A stretch of 64,000 nt of DNA, taken from the NCBI GenBank assembly GCA_036924085.1, contig JAVGWX010000019.1, forward strand, positions 10,481,196-10,545,195, in the 5' to 3' direction. Position numbers and translations under genes: made by a program. This document shows positions 21,990 to 31,814 of this stretch, one piece after another. The stretch comes from Ariolimax columbianus. Taxonomy: Eukaryota; Mollusca; Gastropoda; Stylommatophora; Arionidae. The notes below the pieces were generated by a model that was given only the letters and a program-made list of their open reading frames with translations, did not search any database and was not told where the DNA came from. Within the stretch, counting starts at the first letter, position 1. Each line of letters begins with the position of its first letter.

Positions 21990-23090
21990 GAACTCCTGTT
22001 GGATTGCAACGCCTCAATAGATGAATCAACAATACACAGACTGCATAGAACTCCTGTTGGATTGCGACGCCTCAATGGATGAATCAACAATACACAGACT
22101 GCATAGAACTCCTGTTGGATTGCGACGCCTCAATGGATGAATCAACAATACACAGACTGCATAGAACTCCTGTTGGATTGCGACGCCTCAATGGATGAAT
22201 CAACAATACACAGACTGCATAGAACTCCTGTTGGATTGCGACGCCTCAATGGATGAATCAACAATACACAGACTGCATAGAACTCCTGTTGGATTGCGAC
22301 GCCTCAATGGATGAATCAACAATACACAGACTGCATAGAACTCCTGTTGGATTGCGACGCCTCAATGGATGAATCAACAATACACAGACTGCATAGAACT
22401 CCTGTTGGATTGCAACGCCTCAATGGATGAATCAACAATACACAGACTGCATAGAACTCCTGTTGGATTGCGACGCCTCAATAGATGAATCAACAATACA
22501 CAGACTGCATAGAACTCCTGTTGGATTGCGACGCCTCAATAGATGAATCAACAATACACAGACTGCATAGAACTCCTGTTGGATTGCGACGCCTCAATGG
22601 ATGAATCAACAATACACAGACTGCATAGAACTCCTGTTGGATTGCGACGCCTCAATAGATGAATCAACAATACACAGACTGCATAGAACTCCTGTTGGAT
22701 TGCGACGCCTCAATAGATGAATCAACAATACACAGACTGCATAGAACTCCTGTTGGATTGCGACGCCTCAATGGATGAATCAACAATACACAGACTGCAT
22801 AGAACTCCTGTTGGATTGCGACGCCTCAATAGATGAATTAACAATACACAGACTGCATAGAACTCCTGTTGGATTGCGACGCCTCAATAGATGAATCAAC
22901 AATACACAGACTGCATAGAACTCCTGTTGGATTGCGACGCCACAATAGATGAATCAACAATACACAGATTGCATAGAACTCCTGTTGGATTGCGACGCCT
23001 CAATAGATGAATCAACAATACACAGACTGCATAGAACTCCTGTTGGATTGCGACGCCTCAATAGATTAACAACAATACACAGACTGCATA
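21990..23090. repeat. Minisatellite, 58-bp unit, about 19 copies
   Basis: aactcctgttggattgcgac, gcctcaatggatgaatcaac, aatacacagactgcatag; copies start at 21991, 22049, 22107 and so on. Two main variants (aatgg and aatag) are interleaved, mostly aatgg in the first half. Units are nearly identical and there are no unique spacers. Confidence 0.97.
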
Positions 23091-23265
23091 GTGATCTCAA
23101 TTGTGGTGAGCTTACTGAGAAGTTTCACATTTGAATACAGCCAGAATGACACTGGTCCACCTTCTAAGTAAGCTTCAGGGTGTGAGGAGGGCCACTCTGA
23201 TTTGGCAAAGAAAGTCAACTCAAGTACGAGTGGCATCAGCAACAACAATAACAACAACAACAACA
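23085..23265 (+). mobile_element. SINE-like element delta, copy 2
   Basis: gtggtgagcttactgagaag, ccagaatgacactggtccac and cttcagggtgtgaggagggc align with delta at 28955. Ends in (CAA)n at 23239-23265. Confidence 0.65.
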
Positions 23266-23314
23266 CATTGTGAAACTTTGAAACCAGATGAGAGTTGATC
23301 AGTGTGGTGTGCAT

Positions 23315-23800
23315 GAGAGGACGAAGAAAATTGTCCCCATAAAGCCAAGAACAGTTAAAACGTATCTGTTGAGCAGAAAATTGTCCCCATAAAGCCAAGA
23401 ACAGTTAAAACGTATCTGTTAAGCAGAAAATTGTCCCCATAAAGCCAAGAATAGTCAAAACTTATCTGTTGAGCATAAAATTATCCACATAAAGCCAAGA
23501 ACAGTCAAAACAATTGTTAAGCAAGAAATTGTCCCCAAAAAATCAAGAATAGTTGTAACTTATCTGTTGAGCGGGAAATTGTCCCCAAAAGCCAAGAATA
23601 GTCAAAACTTATCTGTTGAGCATAAAATTATCCCCATAAAGCCAAGAACAGTCAAAACAATTGTTAAGCAAGAAATTGTCCCCAAAAAATCAAGAATAGC
23701 TGTAACTTATCTGTTGAGTGGGAAATTGTCCCCAAAAGCCAAGAATAATCATAACTTATCAGTTGAGCAGGAAATTGTCCACATAAAGCTACATGAACCA
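23315..23800. repeat. Degenerate minisatellite, about 46-50-bp unit
   Basis: Repeats of gaaattgtccccataaagcc, aagaacagtcaaaacttatc, tgttgagca, with a longer period (about 137 bp) visible between 23475 and 23750. Scattered single units continue to about 24020. Confidence 0.85.
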
Positions 23801-24020
23801 TCAGTCTCCATACCCTTCACCACATATATTGAGAGAGATTGAGGACTTATGGATATGTCCTGAGTGCAGTGAAGTAGACTCATTAGAGCAGAACAGAACG
23901 AATTATGTTTGTGAAGATAAAAAGGTATTAAAAAATATAACCTGTGTCAAGGTAATCTAAAAGCAATTCATCTGTTGAGCAAGAAATTGTCTCCATAAAG
24001 TCAAGGATAGACATAACTTG

Positions 24021-24399
24021 GTGCATCTAAGCATAAAATGTTCAGTGGGGAAAGATGGATTTTATTTCTACGTCAGAGTCCCCTGGGGAGAACAAATTAT
24101 TCCTGTTTGTATTCCCTGTATCCTGTCTATAAAATTAATTCAGAAACTTTAATTACCAAATGGTTTTCTTACTTCATGCTCGGCCAGGTGTAACAAGGTT
24201 ACAGTATTTAGACTGTTGTTGTAACAATATTGTGAAGTGATGGTGATTAAAAGAACTTTGAAAACTGAAAAAGACAAAACCAAAAAAAAAAAACCCCCCC
24301 CCAAAAAAAACTTCTTTGACAGAAGACTTTTTCCCCGCTTCACCACTGCTGTTGCCTCGTTGTGTGCTGGCTATGTTAGTTTATTTTACCCCCAACAAA
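24021..24399. other. No gene; A/C homopolymer runs
   Basis: Nothing recognised apart from an A-run, C-run, A-run block at 24281-24310, which may be a tail of the adjoining minus-strand SINE. Confidence 0.5.
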
Positions 24400-24490
24400 A
24401 ACATCAACTTATACCATACCAGGGATTCGAACCCCTCCCCTCCTTGTCTGCAGGCAGGCATCGAAACCATTTGACCACGCGCTCCCCAAA
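24400..24490 (-). mobile_element. tRNA-like SINE head
   Basis: Minus strand from about 24488: gggagcgcgtggtcaaatgg (A box) and ggggttcgaatccctgg (canonical B box). The length between boxes and the lack of a clean acceptor-stem pairing argue for a SINE head rather than a tRNA gene. Confidence 0.6.
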
Positions 24491-24629
24491 CTTTGAAAGT
24501 TTAAGGTTTTATATATGAAGGGTCACAGACATAACATAAAGAAGACATTGCACTTTATCCCTTATGGCCAAATTTATATTCACCAACATGAGTCATGTAT
24601 TGACATTCAAGCACATCATTCACAAATTA
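24491..24629. other. No feature recognised
   Basis: Short AT-rich stretch with no signature. Confidence 0.4.
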
Positions 24630-25865
24630 AAAAGGAGAGTGTTACTTATGTTCATCGTTATTATATGGCAAAGAAACATGGACATTAAACACACAGTTGA
24701 AGAAGAGAATTGATGCTTTTGAAACGTGCATATTTTGAAGAATTGTGCACATCTAATGGAAAGAAAAGATAACAAATCAGGTAGTTTTAGAGAAATTATG
24801 GGTACAAAGAGAATTGATGCTTTTGAAACGTGCATATTTTGAAGAATTGTGCACATCTAATGGAAAGAAAAGATAACAAATCAGGTAGTTTTAGAGAAAT
24901 TATGGGTACAAAGAGAATTGATGCTTTTGAAACGTGCATATTTTGAAGAATTGTGCACATCTAATGGAAAGAAAAGATAACAAATCAGGTAGTTTTAGAG
25001 AAATTATGGGTACAAAGAGAATTGATGCTTTTGAAACGTGCATATTTTGAAGAATTGTGCACATCTAATGGAAAGAAAAGATAACAAATCAGGTAGTTTT
25101 AGAGAAATTATGGGTACAAAGAGAATTGATGCTTTTGAAACGTGCATATTTTGAAGAATTGTGCACATCTAATGGAAAGAAAAGATAACAAATCAGGTAG
25201 TTTTAGAGAAATTATGGGTACAAAGAGAATTGATGCTTTTGAAACGTGCATATTTTGAAGAATTGTGCACATCTAATGGAAAGAAAAGATAACAAATCAG
25301 GTAGTTTTAGAGAAATTATGGGTACAAAGAGAATTGATGCTTTTGAAACGTGCATATTTTGAAGAATTGTGCACATCTAATGGAAAGAAAAGATAACAAA
25401 TCAGGTAGTTTTAGAGAAATTATGGGTACAAAGAGAATTGATGCTTTTGAAACGTGCATATTTTGAAGAATTGTGCACATCTAATGGAAAGAAAAGATAA
25501 CAAATCAGGTAGTTTTAGAGAAATTATGGGTACAAAGAGAATTGATGCTTTTGAAACGTGCATATTTTGAAGAATTGTGCACATCTAATGGAAAGAAAAG
25601 ATAACAAATCAGGTAGTTTTAGAGAAATTATGGGTACAAAGAGAATTGATGCTTTTGAAACGTGCATATTTTGAAGAATTGTGCACATCTAATGGAAAGA
25701 AAAGATAACAAATCAGGTAGTTTTAGAGAAATTATGGGTACAAAGAGAATTGATGCAATCAGGGTCAGACAGTTCTAGTATTTTGTTCACATGAATAGAC
25801 ATAACACTTTGCAGGAAGCAATACTGGAAGGAAAGGTGGATGGGAAACGTTCCAGAGGTACTTAC
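24630..25865 (+). pseudogene. LINE fragment containing an internal 104-bp tandem expansion
   Basis: Reading starts with LYGKETWTLNTQLKKRIDAF at 24659, then ETCIF, a stop, RIVHI, a stop, WKEKITNQVVLEKLW. Instead of going on to the GHI-RH block, the sequence repeats the last 104 bp ten times and only then continues. After the array come SSSI and a MNRHNTLQEAILEGKVDGKR stretch near 25790. Without the array it is the same LINE tail as 20930-21660. Stops in every unit show it was already dead. Confidence 0.8.
24703..25755. repeat. 104-bp minisatellite derived from LINE sequence, ten full copies
   Basis: Unit caaagagaattgatgctttt ... ggtagttttagagaaattat gggta. Copies of agagaattgatgc start every 104 bp from about 24704 to 25744. 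I saw no differences between copies, which implies a very recent expansion (or an assembly artefact). Confidence 0.95.
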
Positions 25866-26290
25866 TTTTTGTGTCCTAGACCCTATGTCACACTTCATTC
25901 TTCCAGAATTCAGCCATGTGGATTGCCCTGTCACTGGTACTCAGCAGGTCATCCATGCTACAAGTCTCCTTTAGGTTTGGGCAGATCATCAAATGGTCCT
26001 GGTCTTGTGTTACTCCACATTCGCATGTTTCATCATCCATGTATCCCCGTTTTTTCTGCATGGTGATACACCAGTTCAAAGTCTATTTAGTGACTTCCAT
26101 GTTGCGTAAGGCAGGAGATGTTAGGCGCAGGTAACTCCCGTAGCTCGATCAAGGTTACCTCTCTCAGGTGTCTCCAACTTTCGATGCATCGTTTTCCTGG
26201 ACTAGTCTGTAGGGGCTGGGTTGACTGTAAGAGACTTCGTCTTGACTTTAGTCTTGCGCGCTACACCTGATGTCCGAACATACAGTGTTT
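25866..26290 (-). pseudogene. LINE 3' coding fragment with Cys motif
   Basis: Minus-strand ORF 25888-26079 reads GYMDDETCECGVTQDQDHLM followed by ICPNL and AEFWKNEV. The C-C-G...HL--CP motif lies after RNase H in many LINEs. Preceding minus-strand sequence to 26290 looks like decayed polyprotein. It abuts the plus-strand LINE ending at 25865, a head-to-head junction. Confidence 0.6.
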
Positions 26291-26399
26291 TGAGTCATTT
26301 ACCTGTTTCTCTCTTTCTATCTTTGACGCAACAGTTCTTCGTATCTCTGGAGGCGCTACGATGATTATGGGGGTATATTTCAGAGGTAAACATCACTAT

Positions 26400-26515
26400 A
26401 AATAGGAGGATGTCATGAAAAGATGGACAGGGAAAAACCTGGCAGCTTGCACCATCATGACCAGAGACACGACAATGGAGACCCATTGCAGACGACTTTC
26501 ACTGCGGAGATGGCA
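26400..26515 (+). pseudogene. Extreme C-terminus of a LINE ORF
   Basis: Translation KTWQLAPS, stop, PETRQWRPIADDFHCGDGT, stop. The R-x-W-R-x-I pattern followed by a stop is typical of the last residues of LINE tails. Short, so only tentative. Confidence 0.45.
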
Positions 26516-26834
26516 CTTGAACTTAACTGAGCTAAAAGCCTACCGTTTATCTTGTGTGTTTTTCAGGCGATGTTGGTCTCCATTTTAACTAAATATCCTT
26601 CTAATATTAACTCATTCACTTGGCAATATTTTGGGCCTCAGGACACATTTATTTTTCAGATGTGAAACACCCACACACAATATCTCAAACTTGAGGTCTA
26701 TTTACCTTCACTAATGTTTAATTTTCATGTCATATATTATATACAAACAGTTCAGGATTGCATGTAGAATAAAATGGAATAGGAAAATGGAAATAATAAA
26801 GACATTTGATATGTGGGAATGTAGATTTGTGCAA
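26516..26834. other. No feature recognised
   Basis: AT-rich intronic sequence. Confidence 0.5.
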
Positions 26835-27070
26835 AACAGATTATATGTTTACTTTTTTGGTATAATGTGAAGTATAGACCACCACTGCAGTTTGCCTCTT
26901 TTACAGGAAGCTTGTTTCAAAGCATATGAAAATATTCACCTTTTTGATCTAATGTGAAATATAGACCATCACTACAGATGGATGGCCTCTTTTACAGGAA
27001 GCCTGTTTCAAAGCATATGAAAATATTCACCTTTTTGATCTAATGTGAAGCATAGACCATCACTGCAGCT
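26835..27070. repeat. Tandem repeat, about 98-bp unit, 2.3 copies
   Basis: cctcttttacaggaagc, caaagcatatgaaaatattc, accttttttgatctaatgtg-like and agaccatcactgcag recur in order. Confidence 0.85.
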
Positions 27071-27225
27071 TTCCCCTTTGTTGTTAACTCTTTTATGCAC
27101 CCTGAAATGGGCATTAAGTGGGGGGTTGCAGTAGCTTTTCTCACATCCAGAGGGTGCTGATGAAGATGGACATGGGTTCCCCCAGGCAGTTGTTCTATGC
27201 TTGGCTTCATCTATGTGTCGTTTGC
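27071..27225 (+). mobile_element. Element beta, copy B (5' half)
   Basis: Contains cttttatgcaccctgaaatg, ggttgcagtagcttttctca, gctgatgaagatggac and tgcttggcttcatctatgtg. It breaks off before the 3' half. Confidence 0.75.
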
Positions 27226-27234
27226 TACTACAGC

Positions 27235-27515
27235 GATCTTCTGGTAAAAATGCCTCTGATCTCTGGGTAATGGGATCGGCCTCCCACGTTCAGTGTTGAG
27301 CACGTTAAAAAATTCCTTGGCAGTTTGAAATTGAAAAGTGTAGTCTTAACGGGCGCTGCCCGGGCAAAATTGAAGTAAAAAAATCTACCCAAGTTATTTG
27401 TACCTTTCACCAGGTGATTTGTTACGAGCAGCTATAGATGGCACCTAACTAGCTGCGGGTCTACTTAGCTCTAGTGTTTGAGTCTATTAAGATGGACTCG
27501 TACATTGGTAAAAAG
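27235..27515 (+). mobile_element. Epsilon-like element plus repeat shared with 15318-15421
   Basis: gaaaagtgtagtcttaacgg and cgctgcccgggcaaaattg resemble the epsilon body at 3650-3710. From 27407 the sequence matches 15318-15421 closely. Confidence 0.55.
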
Positions 27516-27524
27516 CACCTTTCA

Positions 27525-27595
27525 AGAAATTGGTTGTATACAGATTCTGTAGTCTTCTAAACCAGTATAAAGACCTTAAGTTAACTCTTAAAGGC
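27525..27595 (+). mobile_element. CR1-like LINE 3' end, minimal fragment
   Basis: ttggttgtatacagattctg, cttctaaaccagtataaaga, ccttaagttaa matches the last about 65 bp of the element ending at 31038. Extreme 5' truncation. Confidence 0.8.
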
Positions 27596-28164
27596 TATAA
27601 TTTTGTAAATAGTTTTGCCAGAATTCTTTTTTCTATAATGGTATCTCTTCAAAAAACTAGAATTTTCTTAATTATTTCACAAGGAAGACAAACATGTTAT
27701 ATATCAAATTAAAGGAAAATGAATATGCAGTAAGAATATGAAAGTCTTGTAGAATTTCATAAAATAAACAAGTAATTGTTAATAATTATATTGTCATTTT
27801 TTGTAATAAAAACTATTTTTCACACACAAAAATGTCACCAATCCATGAATACTCACTGAAATGTAATGAAGATTGGTCTAGTGTACTTCACAATAACAGT
27901 AATCCACATATGAATAATATCTACAAGAAAATAATTTTCTGTAGCAGTCAAATGGAGTTGATGTGTCACTGAGTTGCAGATCTTCATTCACTCCACATGG
28001 TCGGCCACATTTTGGCAGAAATCTGAATGAGTTCTGGGTCTCAGTCAGTCAGTAGTGATGATGGAATTTGGTATTGAAACCCATTCGCTATCATGTTCTC
28101 TAGAATTTGCTTTAGAAATATTGCATCTTCCTTTTTCTATTGATGTCAAACATTTTTGCCTTTT
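27596..28164. other. No feature recognised
   Basis: AT-rich intronic sequence. Confidence 0.5.
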
Positions 28165-28176
28165 AGCAGCAATAGG

Positions 28177-28402
28177 CGCGTCAGCAGGGTTGCGGATTGC
28201 TGAAAGGCCTCCTAATTTGGAGGTTAGCTGCGAATAAATAAGCAGCCGTGGACAAAAACGGGTCGGCAGGCATGGAGGCTGTAAGGAGGTAGCCCCTCCA
28301 CCATGCAAAGACACAACAGGCTAATCACCTGTTTGTCTTAAAACAACGATTACAAGTCTAACCTCTACAGCTCACGGTAGAAGAGGAGCGACTAAGTAAG
28401 TA
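28177..28402 (+). mobile_element. Element gamma with (AAGT)n tail and 12-bp target-site duplication
   Basis: A 226-bp insertion flanked by the perfect duplication agcagcaatagg (28165-28176, 28403-28414). It ends cacggtagaagaggagcgac followed by taagtaagta. The terminal 39 bp recur as an independent insertion at 38923-38961. No tRNA head or coding motif, so it could be a LINE 3' end or SINE. Confidence 0.85.
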
Positions 28403-28489
28403 AGCAGCAATAGGTCCTGACTGTGATAACGCCTCCTTATCTTCAGCATCATATTCAGTAGGCTGCGTAGGTTGAATAATATGCCAGAC

Positions 28490-28900
28490 GCTTATCATGT
28501 CAGGGCAAGACAAAACATACTGACCAAGACACATATCATGTCAGGGTCTGGTGAAACATACTGACAATGGTCTCACCTCAGGGCCAGGTGAAACATACAG
28601 TTTAAGACCCCCACCTCATTTCAGGACCAGATTAAACATACAGACCAAGACCTCACCTCATGTCAGGGACCAGTTGAAACATACAGACTAAGACCCCATA
28701 TCATGTCAGGGACCAGTTGAAACATACAGACTGAGACCCCACCTCTTGTCAGGTCCAGGTGAAACATACAGACTGAGACCCCACCTCTTGTCAGGGACCA
28801 GATGAAACATACAGACCAAGATCCCACTCATGTTAAGGCCAGGTGAAGCATACAGACCAAGATCCCACTCATGTCAGGGCCAGGTGAAGCATAATAAAAA
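28490..28900. repeat. Degenerate minisatellite, about 50-bp unit, about eight copies
   Basis: catgtcagggaccagttgaa, acatacagaccaagacccca. The phrase resembles the repeated 3' end of element beta read on its minus strand (gtcagggtcaggcaaaacat, actgatc). Confidence 0.85.
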
Positions 28901-28954
28901 CCCCACCACATGTCATCATCATGCTCCTGGAAATAGACTATGTTACAGCAGCCT

Positions 28955-29110
28955 GACCAGACAGGTAGGGATTGACACTGTGGTTGGCATAGTGGTGAGG
29001 CTGCTGAGAAGCTCTGCATTGTCCTTCAGCCAGGAGGACCCAGAACCATCTCTCCAGTACACCTCAGGATATAAGAAGAGCCACTGTAACCTACTAACAC
29101 AGTAACATAA
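28955..29110 (+). mobile_element. SINE-like element delta, copy 3
   Basis: gtggttggcatagtggtgag, gctgctgagaagctctgcat, ccagtacacctcaggatata, gagccactgtaacc. Lies about 200 bp upstream of the scramblase exon at 29307. Confidence 0.65.
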
Positions 29111-29306
29111 GAGTGAAAAACTCAGTACAAGTAAATTGACACACCAACCCTGGCACACCATTTCAAAGGTAAGGGATATTTCTATAGTAATATTTCTGTA
29201 TCTGCCTAACAGATCTGGATTCATTTAATGCATCTCAAATTCATCCTTGTTTTGGTTTTGATGTAAGCTGGACCTAATGTTGTCTTGTATAATTGATAAT
29301 CTTCAG

Positions 29307-29409
29307 GTGTTTGATGGAGACAATGAGGCGAGTGAGGTTGGAGAGATAGTGAAACACTGGGGTGGATGTCGAGAGATCTTTGGTGGGGCTAATGACTTCA
29401 GTCTGAAAT
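29307..29409 (+). CDS. PLSCR: Phospholipid scramblase (PLSCR family), exon n+2
   Basis: The acceptor is aatcttcag ending at 29306 and the donor gtaagtg starts at 29410. The exon opens in phase 0 (matching the end of exon n+1) and holds 34 codons plus one base. It encodes VFDGDNEASEVGEIVKHW, then GGCREIFGGANDFSLK. This is the family strand leading to G-I-KHW-G--RE-F and the loop taken as an EF-hand-like calcium site. Compared with vertebrate members (DADNF), two acidic positions are Gly and Asn here (GGANDF), so calcium binding may be altered. The last 26 bp of the exon are the founder of a 53-bp tandem array. Confidence 0.92.
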
Positions 29410-29664
29410 GTAAGTGCTCTTGCTTTCAATAACTTGTGGGGCTAATGATTACAGTTTGAGATGTAAATGTCCTGGATTTCAATAACTTGTGGGGCTAATG
29501 ATTACAGTTTGAGATGTAAATGTCCTGGCTTTCAATAACTTGTGGGACTAATGATTACAGTTTGAGATGTAAATGTCCTGGTTTTCAATAACTTGTGGGG
29601 CTAATAATTACAGTTTGAGATGTAAATGTCCTGGCTTTCAATAACTCATGGGACTAATGATTAC
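29384..29664. repeat. 53-bp array made of scramblase exon end plus 5' splice site (part 1)
   Basis: Units start (tggggctaat or variant) at 29384 (the real exon), 29437, 29490, 29543, 29596 and 29649. Each has about 26 bp of exon-derived and 27 bp of intron-derived sequence, with gtaaat at the position of the true gtaagt donor. The last unit is cut by the CR1-like insertion. Confidence 0.9.
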
Positions 29665-29667
29665 AAT

Positions 29668-31038
29668 CTGAAAAAATAAAATCCAGCAAATTATAGACCG
29701 GTGAGTTTAACGAGCATAGTCTGTAAATTGTTAGAGTCAATAATCAAAGAAAACATAGTAATGCATTTAGACAAATTTAATCTAATTAGAAATAGTCAGC
29801 ATGGGTTTAGTAGAGGGAGATCATGCTTAACAAATCTATTAGAATTCATGGAGGATGTTACCAAAATGATAGATAAAATGGAGCCAGTGGACGTTATTTA
29901 TTTATATTTTGCAAAGGCCTTTGATAGAGAACCTCATAAAAAATTATTTCGAAAGTTAAAATCACATGGAATAGGTGGTGAAGTTGCCAAATGGATTGAA
30001 AATTGGTTAACAGGAAGAAGGCAGAGGGTGGGCATAAATAAGGAGTACTCTGAGTGGTGTGAAGGGAAAGAGTGTAATGCCACAGGGTTTAGTTTTGGGA
30101 CCAATTTTGTTTTTGATATATATATAAATGATTTGGACATTGATATGGGATCCATGATTGCAAAATTTGCTGATGACACAAAACTATACAGTAGTGTCTC
30201 ATCTAAAGCAGAAGTGGATAAATTGAGGTAGGATTTAGATACAATTCGAGAATGGTCTGTAAGCTGGCAAATGGAGTTTAATGTAGATAAATGTACAGTC
30301 ATCCATATGGGTAGATCCAATATGGAACATAATTACAGAATGGGAGAGAACAATATTAGAAAGATAGATAAGGAAAGGGACCTAGGGTTAAAATAGATCA
30401 TACAGGTAAGGTGAGTGAGCAAGTTCAGGTAGCAGTGAAAAAGGCAAATGAAATGTTAGATATGATAAAAAGAAATATCAAACATAGGAGCAAGGAAGTG
30501 ATAGTCAAACTGTATAAAGCTTTAGTTAGACCTAGATTGGAGTACTGTGTACAGGTGTAGTCCTTATCATAGAGGGGATATAAACATGCTGGAAAGAATA
30601 CAAAAAAGAGCGACAAAGCTGGTAGTGGGATTCCAGAATTACAGTTATGAGGAAAGACTCAGAAAAACCGGCCTACAGTGTCTAGAAGAGAGAAGAATGC
30701 GTGGTGACTTAATTCAGGATTATGAGATGATCAGAGGAATGCATAAATTAGACAATAACAAGTTTTTTAAAAATACAGCCACCCACAATAACAAGAGGGC
30801 ATAGCTACAAGTTGACTAAAGAGAGGTCCAGATTAGATATTAGGAAATATTTTTTTAGTCAGAGAGTGGTGAATGCTTGGAATGCATTGCCAGGGGAGGT
30901 AGTGAAGGCAGGAACAGTTAATGCATTTAAGAATAAATTGGATGTGCATAGCTTTTAGAGCAAGGTGATGTAATTGAAACTGGTTGTATACAGACTCTGC
31001 AGGGTCTTCTAAACCAGTATAAAGATGTTAAGTTAAAT
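29668..31038 (+). mobile_element. CR1-like LINE, 5'-truncated, inactive
   Basis: It starts inside the RT domain at NPANYRPVSLTSIVCKLLES (29683) and runs through NSQHGFSRGRSCLTNLLEF, then a block-A stretch VIYLYFAKAFD where the catalytic Asp after YL is Tyr, then YINDLD and the FADDTKLYSS box near 30165. Stops or frameshifts occur near 30230, 30394 and 30555. The thumb part ORF 30547-30804 (MLERIQKRATKLV, YEERLRKTGLQCLEERRMRG) follows, then decayed sequence. The 3' end is cttctaaaccagtataaaga plus tgttaagttaaattaa. Inserted within the 53-bp array of intron 3. Confidence 0.9.
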
Positions 31039-31040
31039 TA

Positions 31041-31275
31041 AGTAAGTATTCTTGCTTTTTAAAACTTGTGGGGCTAATGACTTCAGTCTGAAATGTAAAT
31101 ATTCTTGTTTTACAATAACTTATGAAGCTAATGACTTCAATCTGAGATGCACTTCTTCTGGCTTTCTGTGACTTTGGTGGGCCAAAATCTTCAATATGAG
31201 TAAGAGTTCTGTACTTGTATTTGGTTTTGACAAAGCTAAAAGCTTCAGTCTGAATTATAAATATAAGTTCTTGCA
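31041..31275. repeat. 53-bp exon-derived array, part 2 (after the CR1 insertion)
   Basis: The sequence resumes at gtaagtattcttgc. The unit at 31069-31094 is identical to the 26-bp exon end. Later units decay (31130-31275). Confidence 0.85.
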
Positions 31276-31814
31276 AAATGAATGTACCATAAGATTTGTT
31301 CATAAAGCAGATGAACGTCATCTTCTCAGATGCTGTTTCGGGAGTACATATGTCCGATTAGAGTGTTCAAAGTGTCAATACTTGAATGCAGAATTTTGGT
31401 GGTAGTAGAAAAGTCTCAATCATCAAACAGTTGCTGCGTGCTTTTGAGACTTGGCTGGGACTGTGAGATTTGTCCCACAGCAGATGATCAACATCTCAGG
31501 TGTCAACAGCCTCACCTAATCGTCTGAGTGACACCTGGGTTAAACGTAAATAGAGGCAACCTCACTATATAAAAAATAATTGCTACAAGGACGTCAGTAA
31601 ATAGGTCATAAATGGCTGTTAAATAAAAAATGTAAAACGAACTATTGAAAACTATTAATTATTGCACTTACTCTGTCCCTTGTTTCTCAACATAATTTCC
31701 ACCTTGATACACTTATTTTCTCAACATAATTTCCACCTTGATACACTTATTCTATCACTTTATCAGTGCACCAAAACTTGCAGCATGAAAGTACTTGGTT
31801 TGCTGTTTCAATAG
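31276..31814. other. Intron 3, no gene; short duplication
   Basis: Only a two-copy duplication of about 37 bp (ctcaacataatttccacctt) at about 31685-31760 is seen. Confidence 0.6.

Noticed and set aside
21990..23090. 58-bp array as a CRISPR or regulatory array
   Set aside because: Whole unit is repeated with a few point variants; no spacer structure.
24415..24490. Minus-strand tRNA gene
   Set aside because: Only boxes resemble tRNA; no clean cloverleaf by eye, so treated as a SINE head.
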